A stretch of DNA of 64,000 nucleotides, taken from contig JBDRHZ010000023.1 in NCBI GenBank assembly GCA_043816305.1, forward strand, positions 16,449 through 80,448, written 5' to 3'. Below are positions 58,545 to 64,000 of the stretch, piece by piece. Position 1 is the first letter of the stretch. Each line of letters begins with the position of its first letter. A program made the position numbers and the translations under genes. The stretch comes from JAHIVN01 sp018816645. GTDB lineage: Bacteria > Patescibacteriota > Dojkabacteria > JAHIVN01. The notes beneath the pieces were generated by a model. That model was not told the origin of the DNA. It worked only from the letters and a program-made list of their open reading frames with translations, and ran no database searches.

Positions 58545-59537
58545 TCATCCTCTGCCCCGAGATAAAGTCTTCCGCTCAAACTTGCGTCGAACTTTATTAT
58601 CTTTAGACATTCCATCAAACCAGGACATCATCGTTTCAAGTGCCGGTTCAAAGGTCTTGGTACTCACAGTGATAAAAAAGAGTACTGATCCCGTATACAA
58701 CAATATCGCAGCTGCGCCAATCGTTCGTCTACCTGTTGGATATACTCCTGTAGCAGGAAGTGTCTGAGAGGAAGGGGTTGTCGTTGAATATGAAGTTGTT
58801 GTGACTGTTGTTGTAGTTCCTGTTGTGGTTGTGGTATTTGGAGATGTGGTTGTTGTTGTAGTTCCTGGACTCGACGTAGTGGTCGTAGTAGTCGTAGTTG
58901 TTGTTGATGTAGTTATCGGAGTAGTAGTAGTTGTAGTAGTAGTAGTTGTAGTTGTAGTAGTAGTTGTAGTTGTAGTAGTAGTTGTAGTGGTAGTCGTTGT
59001 TGCCTTGCAATCGGTATCTCCTAGCTTTTCGCCTCTCCACACGACCCAATCCTTTGCCCAGCCATCACATAAAACATCTATCTGAATCACATAACAGTTA
59101 TTGGGTAAGTTGTTCTCGTCCTCTGGATCTATCTGTGTGTTGAAGTAGTCTGCAAGCTGTACCGGTCCGCTTACCTGTTTAAACGAGTGATCACATTTGC
59201 AACCGCCTTCCAACAACTGCGGATCACCTAAAAGACATTTGTTGATCTGTACATACTGTGTACTGCAGCCAACGGCACTGCATGAAGTCGAATTGCAGCC
59301 CGAGCACCACTCGAAATTGCGAGTATCCCAAGTACTTGATGGGATCCCATCATTATCATTCTCACAATCAGCCCCGCAAATATGCACCACTGCTCCGCCC
59401 CCTTGTTCATAGGCCTGTCCAGGGACAGGAGTGACCTCCTCTTCCTGACTCAGCCGAAAGCCAATATACACAGCTGTAGCTGCTAGGCCGATTGTGAGCA
59501 TGAAGATAAAAACCAGCAGTAGCCTCGAGCCTTTCAT
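58545..59537 (-). CDS. Surface protein with poly-Thr (mucin-like) stalk and LPATG anchor
   Basis: A 330-aa exported protein with a signal peptide (about 1-28), a Cys-rich globular domain at about 45-180 (CGADCENDNDG, CSGCNSTSCSAVGC, VLCDGWAKDWVVWRGEKLG), then about 60 residues that are mainly threonine (about 184-255). LPATG follows at about 263-267, with a hydrophobic segment (about 275-297) and a long basic tail. The Thr-rich stalk is a likely O-glycosylation site, and a PMT gene lies about 3 kb away. The DNA of the stalk is a microsatellite. The tail after the helix is about 30 residues, longer than standard for a sorting signal. Confidence 0.8.
   Translation of the reverse strand: MKGSRLLLVFIFMLTIGLAATAVYIGFRLSQEEEVTPVPGQAYEQGGGAVVHICGADCENDNDGIPSSTWDTRNFEWCSGCNSTSCSAVGCSTQYVQINKCLLGDPQLLEGGCKCDHSFKQVSGPVQLADYFNTQIDPEDENNLPNNCYVIQIDVLCDGWAKDWVVWRGEKLGDTDCKATTTTTTTTTTTTTTTTTTTTTTTTTTTPITTSTTTTTTTTTTSSPGTTTTTTSPNTTTTTGTTTTVTTTSYSTTTPSSQTLPATGVYPTGRRTIGAAAILLYTGSVLFFITVSTKTFEPALETMMSWFDGMSKDNKVRRKFERKTLSRGRG
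58795..59010. repeat. Gta/gtt trinucleotide microsatellite encoding the Thr stalk
   Basis: The plus strand reads as long runs of gtagttgta/gtagtagta triplets (Thr codons on the minus strand). All units are multiples of three, so slippage would lengthen or shorten the stalk without breaking the frame. Confidence 0.85.
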
Positions 59538-59596
59538 ATTTAATAAAAAATGTTATACTCAGAATAATATAACAGGTTTTTGTTATCAAGACAAAA

Positions 59597-60892
59597 TCAA
59601 GCCTTTTTGAGGACTTCTTTTCCTACATACTTCTGTAGAACTTTTGGCACATGCACATTCCCATCCTTATCCTGGTTATTCTCGAGAATTGCAACCAAGA
59701 TTCTTGGAGATGCTATCGCTGTGTTGTTCAGAGTGTAAACATAGCGATTCTTACCATCTTTTGATTTGTATTTGATATTCATCCTTCTTGCCTGCCAATC
59801 TCTCAGGTTTGAGTCAGAATGTGTTTCGCCATAACCGTTTCTTGCCGGCATCCAAGTTTCTATATCATACATCTTGTGCTTTCCCGCTCCCATATCTCCT
59901 GTACAGGCTATGACTACTCTGAAAGGCAACTCCAGATCATTAAGCATTTCCTTGGATAGGCCCAGAAGCTCTTCATGAATTTTGTCTGCTTCTCCATCAT
60001 CATCCCGGCAGATTACTACTTGCTCTACTTTTGCAAACTCTCGGATTCTGTATAAACCTTTTGTATCCTTTCGGTAGCTTCCGACCTCGCTTCTATAACA
60101 CTGAGAAAAGCCGCAAACTTTGATAGGGAGATCTTTTTCGTCGAGTATCTCATCTGCATAGTAGCCAAGAAGTGACACCTCTGCAGTCCCAACTAGATTT
60201 GTTCCCTCAGACTTTTCTTCATCGAGCCGCAGCTTCCCCGCGGGAATCGCTTTGTAAATATTATCCATATCAAATGGAAACCAGCCAGTGCCATATAATG
60301 CAAAGTCCTTTGTAAGCGTAGGGGGAACCATCAGCTCAAATCCCTTATCACGCATCTTCTCAACCGCATACATCAGTACTCCGAGATGAAGCATCACACC
60401 TTCATTCTTCAAAAAATACCCTCTGAATCCAGATACTTTTACACCGCGTTCAAGATCCAAAATATTTAAATCTTTACCCAATTCTATATGGTCTCTCGGA
60501 TTAAAGTCGAAGTTAGGCTTAGTACCTATTTCCTCAAGAACCTTGTTAGCCTTATCGCTTTTGCCGACCGGAGTGTCATCAGAAGGAATTTGAGGAACAT
60601 ACAGAAGCAGCCTTTCGTACTCATCTCGGACATTCTTGAATTTTTCTTCAAGTTCTGTCAGAAGTTTTTTAACTTCCCTGCCGTTTTCGATGAGTTTCTC
60701 GTCCTTTTCACCTGATTTTAATTTTCCTGCTATATCATTTCGTTTCTGCCGCAGTTCATCTACCTCTTGTTTTAATGTTCGTCTCTTTGTATCCAGCTCT
60801 AGTAAATACTCTAGATTCAACTTGATACCTTTGTCCAGTATAGCTTTATCGACAGCTTTTTTATTATCTCTGATAAATTTTATGTCTAACAT
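59597..60892 (-). CDS. serS: Serine-tRNA ligase
   Basis: A 431-aa class II synthetase from the ATG at 60892 (MLDIKFIRDNKKAVDKAILD). An antiparallel coiled-coil tRNA-binding arm spans about 27-100 (LELDTKRRTLKQEVDELRQK). The catalytic core follows with motif 1 near DKGFELMVPPTLT, motif 2 in GFSQCYRSEVGSYRKDTKGL and YRIREFAKVEQV, and motif 3 near NTAIASPRILVAILENNQDK (usual arginine present). It charges tRNA-Ser. Expression is controlled by the serine T-box leader at 61042-61326. Confidence 0.96.
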   Translation of the reverse strand: MLDIKFIRDNKKAVDKAILDKGIKLNLEYLLELDTKRRTLKQEVDELRQKRNDIAGKLKSGEKDEKLIENGREVKKLLTELEEKFKNVRDEYERLLLYVPQIPSDDTPVGKSDKANKVLEEIGTKPNFDFNPRDHIELGKDLNILDLERGVKVSGFRGYFLKNEGVMLHLGVLMYAVEKMRDKGFELMVPPTLTKDFALYGTGWFPFDMDNIYKAIPAGKLRLDEEKSEGTNLVGTAEVSLLGYYADEILDEKDLPIKVCGFSQCYRSEVGSYRKDTKGLYRIREFAKVEQVVICRDDDGEADKIHEELLGLSKEMLNDLELPFRVVIACTGDMGAGKHKMYDIETWMPARNGYGETHSDSNLRDWQARRMNIKYKSKDGKNRYVYTLNNTAIASPRILVAILENNQDKDGNVHVPKVLQKYVGKEVLKKA

Positions 60893-61041
60893 GTTTGCAA
60901 ATTTAAAATGTAAAATTAAAAATTTAAAATGTCCATATTTCAATATACGCAATCTATTATCTCCCCGCAAGGGGATGATTCTCGATAAGTAACTAGTCCA
61001 TTGTTGTAAGCTTGTTTTATAAACATTTTCTAATATACATG

Positions 61042-61326
61042 AAAAACCCCTATCTAACTACCAATATTGATAATCAGATAGGGGTTCTTGAATAGAACGG
61101 TGCCACCTTTATTCCGATCGAAATGATCAAACGATCGTCGATCTATAATCATTTAAATCGCTCTTTCAGCTTTTTCGGGCTTACCCGCCTGACTCATCGC
61201 CAGGAACATCGCGCTCTGCGTGATGCCGAGTGGATTCGATAAAGTCATAATTTCCCCATCACAGTTGCCGAGGAATTTCTGCAAATTTGGGACCATACCT
61301 ACTAGCTCAAAGGAACTTTTTGATTG
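61042..61326 (-). promoter_or_regulatory. Serine T-box riboswitch upstream of serS
   Basis: On the minus strand the leader carries every core T-box element. Stem I has AGTA then ggtatggtc pairing with gactttatc. GAA is followed by the specifier TCC (61232-61234, a Ser codon) and A. The apical part has ctcggcaactgtgatgggg. Stem III is formed by cgatcg...cgatcg. The antiterminator has AAAGGTGGCACCG, where the variable base C would pair with the G discriminator of tRNA-Ser. A strong terminator aacccctatct/agataggggtt (61045-61086) with a T-tail follows. Uncharged tRNA-Ser should favour antitermination and raise serS expression. An overlapping 69-codon frame (61153-61362) is judged coincidental. 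Confidence 0.88.
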
Positions 61327-61333
61327 TAAGGTT

Positions 61334-61362
61334 ATTATAACAGAGAATAAAAATATCGACAA
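61334..61362 (-). promoter_or_regulatory. Promoter TTGTCG-17-TATAAT of the serS T-box
   Basis: On the minus strand TTGTCG (61357-61362) and TATAAT (61334-61339) are 17 bp apart. Transcription would begin near 61326, just before stem I. The -35 matches that of hup. Confidence 0.75.
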
Positions 61363-61525
61363 CTTGTAACATCAAATTAAGCATCTCTAGAGGCTGGAAA
61401 CATAGTATATTACAACAGATGGGTTTGCCTCATTTTCATTCTGCATAAACACAAGGGTTTTAATTATCAAGTCTACAGATAAAAGTTATTGATTAAGCTC
61501 TCATTTTTCATTATACTGCATGTAT

Positions 61526-63130
61526 ATGGACCCTAAACTGCCTAAACCAAAACCAGTCTTTTTCCATAATCTATCCATAAAAGACGTATTCGGACTTATT
61601 ATCTTTCTGCAGATCCCGCTTGCATTCTTTCTTTCAAACTTCATATCTACATACAAAATAATCTATTACGCGATACTAGCAGTTTTCATAGTAGTTTACA
61701 CTCTTGCGGGTCAGTTCTTTTTTGAACAGCAGAAGTTAACCGGTCTCGGCAAGAAACTGATCGCATTGACAGCTGTAAACACAATAATACTTTCGTTTAT
61801 CAATTTTACGGGAAACCTAGTTAGTCCATACTTTTTTGTGATTTATTTACTAATCTTTACTGTCTCAATTTATTTTGATCCGGAGATATTGATCCTTGAG
61901 TGCCTCATAATTCTCGGCTCCATCTTTACAAGTGAGCTATATGATCAGGGTACACTGAACCTTCTACTAGAAACTTTGAGTACAAGAGATCTTGCAAGTA
62001 TACTCTCAATAATTGTCACTATCCCCGTAGGTCTTGTGACTGCCGCATTTGTCAAAAATTTGCGCAAACGGCAAGGATTACTCGATCTTTCAAAGGAACT
62101 CCTGATAGTTCGGGACATAGAAGATGAAGCACTCCTCGAGGAAATAAATCAAGGAGTTATAATCTTGGATCCTGAGCTTAAGATCATAAAGGTCTCGAAG
62201 TGGATCGAAAAGAACCTAAAGGTTTCTCCGCAAATACTGCTGGAAAAAGACATTCGCGAACTTGCTTTTTTCGACACCGTATCAGAACTGAGATTAAATT
62301 CCTCTGATTACTTCTATAGAAATCTTGCAGGTGAAAATCCCCATGAATTATCATGGAAGGTTAACTACAAAAACCAGTATGGAAAGTACCAAAAGTTCCT
62401 TGTAAAGCAAACCCCGCTTATCTCACAAGGACAGCTGATCGGTCATATGCTGACTCTGAAACATCCCGCAAAAAATGTTCAGGAAGCTATTTCCTCGTTT
62501 AACCAGCTTTTGAGTTTCCGCCTTAGTTCAAGCCTTGTAGTTCTGAGAAATCTTTTAAATATCTCTGCCATAAAAAATGACCCTGTATTTCCAAATATTG
62601 AAAAGCACCTGGGTCTCATCGTTAATACACTAAACGATACCTCTATCAGAAACGATATCGTTGACGGAAACCTTGTCATGCGCCCATCTAATTTCAACTT
62701 GAATAAATTAGTCCAAAACATAATTAAAAGATCCGATCCTGTACGAAACATCTCTGTCTGGAATGTTTCCCCTTTATACAAGACCCAGCCGGCAACAATA
62801 ACTTCGGATCGGACACTGTGCTCTAATCTCCTTTCTTATGCTGTCAAAGGCGCTGTAAATCTTTCGGATGACTCAAACCTAAGCATTTCCTTTGAAGAAG
62901 ATGAGAACACTCAGAAGCCTAAAATCGTAATATCAGTAGTTGTCAAAGACGAAATCCCAGACGGGATAAATGTACTTGAGCCCTTTTTTGCTGGTAGACT
63001 CACAATCCTGGCCAAATACAGGGGCACCGGGCTTGAGATCTATAACGCGAGTTTGCTTGCAGAATTTCTGGGTTTTGACTTTGCCGCTACTATCAGCAAT
63101 AATAAACTCATAATCCAGATTATATTCTAG
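61526..63130 (+). CDS. Sensor-kinase-like membrane protein lacking a clear phospho-acceptor His
   Basis: A 534-aa protein. A TATACT box (61512-61517) lies 8 bases before the ATG at 61526, so this start is preferred to one 6 bases upstream. Residues about 18-180 contain six membrane helices. A PAS-like region follows at about 200-330 (GVIILDPELKIIKVSKWIEK). A helical section comes where a DHp would be (SFNQLLSFRLSSSLVVLRNL), with no histidine. A HATPase_c-like end (about 390-534) has TITSDRTLCSNLLSYAVKGA and RGTGLEIYNASLLAEFLGF, a degenerate N/G2 box. It may signal by dimerisation or bind ATP without phosphotransfer. No response regulator is nearby. Confidence 0.7.
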   Translation: MDPKLPKPKPVFFHNLSIKDVFGLIIFLQIPLAFFLSNFISTYKIIYYAILAVFIVVYTLAGQFFFEQQKLTGLGKKLIALTAVNTIILSFINFTGNLVSPYFFVIYLLIFTVSIYFDPEILILECLIILGSIFTSELYDQGTLNLLLETLSTRDLASILSIIVTIPVGLVTAAFVKNLRKRQGLLDLSKELLIVRDIEDEALLEEINQGVIILDPELKIIKVSKWIEKNLKVSPQILLEKDIRELAFFDTVSELRLNSSDYFYRNLAGENPHELSWKVNYKNQYGKYQKFLVKQTPLISQGQLIGHMLTLKHPAKNVQEAISSFNQLLSFRLSSSLVVLRNLLNISAIKNDPVFPNIEKHLGLIVNTLNDTSIRNDIVDGNLVMRPSNFNLNKLVQNIIKRSDPVRNISVWNVSPLYKTQPATITSDRTLCSNLLSYAVKGAVNLSDDSNLSISFEEDENTQKPKIVISVVVKDEIPDGINVLEPFFAGRLTILAKYRGTGLEIYNASLLAEFLGFDFAATISNNKLIIQIIF

Positions 63131-63178
63131 GCACATTTAAAATACCTTTTCTTAATAACTTTTTTATCAAAACTTTTC

Positions 63179-63619
63179 ATGTCAGAACAAAATAAAGTGG
63201 ACTTCTGGAAAGAAGTCAAAAATTCATTTAAAGGTGGGGGCAAAACTTTCCCTTGGCTGCGAAGCGGTTACATCCTCCTCGGTTTTGTGTTAGGAGTTCT
63301 TGTAACTGCATTTGTATATATCGCCGCACTTCAGCCGAATGATTCTAACAAACAGACTTCTTCCATAGTAACAGAAGAAGACACCTGCAGAGAAGATGGA
63401 GGACGATATGATAGATCTCAGAAGACCTGTTTACTTACCACAAATGATCGGGGAGACACTTGCTCAGACAATAGCGAGTGTGATGGCTGGTGTCTGGCAG
63501 ATAGTGAGAGTAAAGTTGGTGAAAAAGGGGAGGGAAATTGCAGTGACGAGTTCGATATCACTGGCTGTATCAAGTTTATCGATCAGGGCAAGGTAAATTC
63601 GATCTGCATACCTGAGTAA
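63179..63619 (+). CDS. Small single-pass protein with Cys-rich outside domain
   Basis: A 146-aa protein with a cytoplasmic N-terminus (MSEQNKVDFWKEVKNSFKGG), a membrane helix (about 28-50) and an outside Cys-rich part (about 65-146). The cysteines are spaced as DTCREDGG, KTCLL, DTCSDNSECDGWC and GNCSDEF...GCIKF...SICIPE, about nine in total, probably disulfide-bonded. The family is not recognised. It starts 49 bp after the kinase-like gene on the same strand, so they may be cotranscribed and act together at the membrane. Confidence 0.6.
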   Translation: MSEQNKVDFWKEVKNSFKGGGKTFPWLRSGYILLGFVLGVLVTAFVYIAALQPNDSNKQTSSIVTEEDTCREDGGRYDRSQKTCLLTTNDRGDTCSDNSECDGWCLADSESKVGEKGEGNCSDEFDITGCIKFIDQGKVNSICIPE

Positions 63620-63919
63620 ATCCGCATAAGCTAATGTTTTTATATCCAGGACTCTTGGTTTAGTTGTTACGACTTTTGATGATATGGGGTCAGTGGTGGA
63701 AGGGATTTAGGAACTCTTTTCAGCAGGTTTTTGTAATATACAAAGATGAAACAGCTAATCAATATATATAATAAACAGGCTATCATCTTTCCAACCGGAT
63801 ACTTGGAGTTGGATAGTTAAGCATTCTGGGAATAGAATACAGTGTCAAGATAAATATATAAGGGTCTTGCCCAGATAACAGATAAAAAAATGTAAAAATC
63901 TGTTATGATATAGGGCAGA
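63620..63919. promoter_or_regulatory. Promoter region of the last gene, with inverted repeat
   Basis: No gene is seen in these 300 bases. Near the end ataacagat (63875-63883) and atctgttat (63898-63906) are perfect inverted repeats, the second overlapping a TATGAT -10 box (63904-63909) that lies 10 bases before the ATG at 63920. This could be an operator. Confidence 0.4.
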
Positions 63920-64000
63920 ATGATACTAAATAAACGTCGACGGATTACAAAGCAAAAACATGTTACGATTTTAAGATCGTTTGTGGTAGATATTTCTGCA
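63920..64000 (+). CDS. Start of a protein running off the window (27 codons)
   Basis: An ATG-initiated frame, MILNKRRRITKQKHVTILRS then FVVDISA, is open to the window edge. A basic N-terminus is followed by a hydrophobic turn, which could be the start of a membrane protein. A TATGAT box 10 bases upstream supports the start. The family cannot be judged. Confidence 0.45.
   Translation, partial: MILNKRRRITKQKHVTILRSFVVDISA

Noticed and set aside
58795..59010. A CRISPR-like array
   Set aside because: The tract is a continuous trinucleotide microsatellite inside a coding frame, with no spacers or conserved repeat unit; no other array was seen in the window.
58801..59085. A Val-rich plus-strand frame
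   Set aside because: It is the complement of the poly-Thr stalk microsatellite (GTA/GTT triplets read as Val).
61153..61362. A 69-codon minus-strand frame upstream of serS
   Set aside because: It covers stem I and the specifier of the T-box leader and part of its promoter; the paired RNA structure explains the sequence better than a protein.

Overview
The window looks like a chromosomal stretch from a small-genome bacterium of the Candidate Phyla Radiation (Patescibacteria), most like the Dojkabacteria/Microgenomates side. This placement is inferred from style: moderate A+T content, a compact IF-2 without its long N-terminal region, many small membrane proteins of unknown function, families common in these genomes (DUF1003, DUF2330, DUF3048, DUF5655, YkgJ, EamA, a CYTH protein), and short palindromic repeats scattered between and inside genes. 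UGA is used as a stop (for example in cutA), so the UGA-recoding lineages are unlikely. No 16S rRNA or full marker set is present to fix the taxon.

Layout. 1-6.1 kb: the tail of mltG, a small LPxTG membrane protein, tRNA-Lys with a decayed tandem copy full of palindromic repeats, tRNA-Asn, two acetyltransferases, an inositol-phosphatase-like enzyme, a DUF1003 protein and an HTH-CYTH fusion. 6.3-20 kb: accessory genes (an orphan 477-aa protein, a secreted lectin-like repeat protein, YkgJ, a cytoplasmic 5'-nucleotidase-like protein, an EamA transporter, a 56-aa histone-H1-like protein, a C45 acyltransferase, cutA, an SDR), a decayed transposase and mnmA. 20.5-26 kb: a large surface beta-propeller protein and a transglutaminase-like membrane protein. 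26.4-31.8 kb: infB, a degenerate DHH/NrnA-like gene and ftsK.

31.9-39.9 kb is the most striking region. Three secreted proteins ending in near-identical dockerin-like double repeats (two beta-helix proteins and one C25/gingipain-like cysteine peptidase) are followed in the same direction by three small exported cohesin-domain proteins, each with a C-terminal membrane segment and two with LPxTG motifs. This reads as a self-contained surface docking system, a cellulosome-like arrangement carrying a peptidase and beta-helix proteins in place of recognisable glycoside hydrolases.

40-64 kb: a tandem YggT-like protein, DUF2330, an ECF sigma factor with a PEGA-domain membrane partner, DUF3048, a RodZ-like protein, dnaG, comM, def and hup. 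Then comes a glycosylation block: a GT2 enzyme, a PMT-type O-mannosyltransferase, two polytopic GT-C-like proteins and a poly-threonine LPxTG surface protein that is a natural candidate substrate. serS follows, with a serine T-box riboswitch read here down to its UCC specifier, and then a sensor-kinase-like membrane protein lacking an obvious phospho-acceptor histidine. Several genes have a -10 box 6-10 bases before the start codon, which suggests leaderless transcripts are common.
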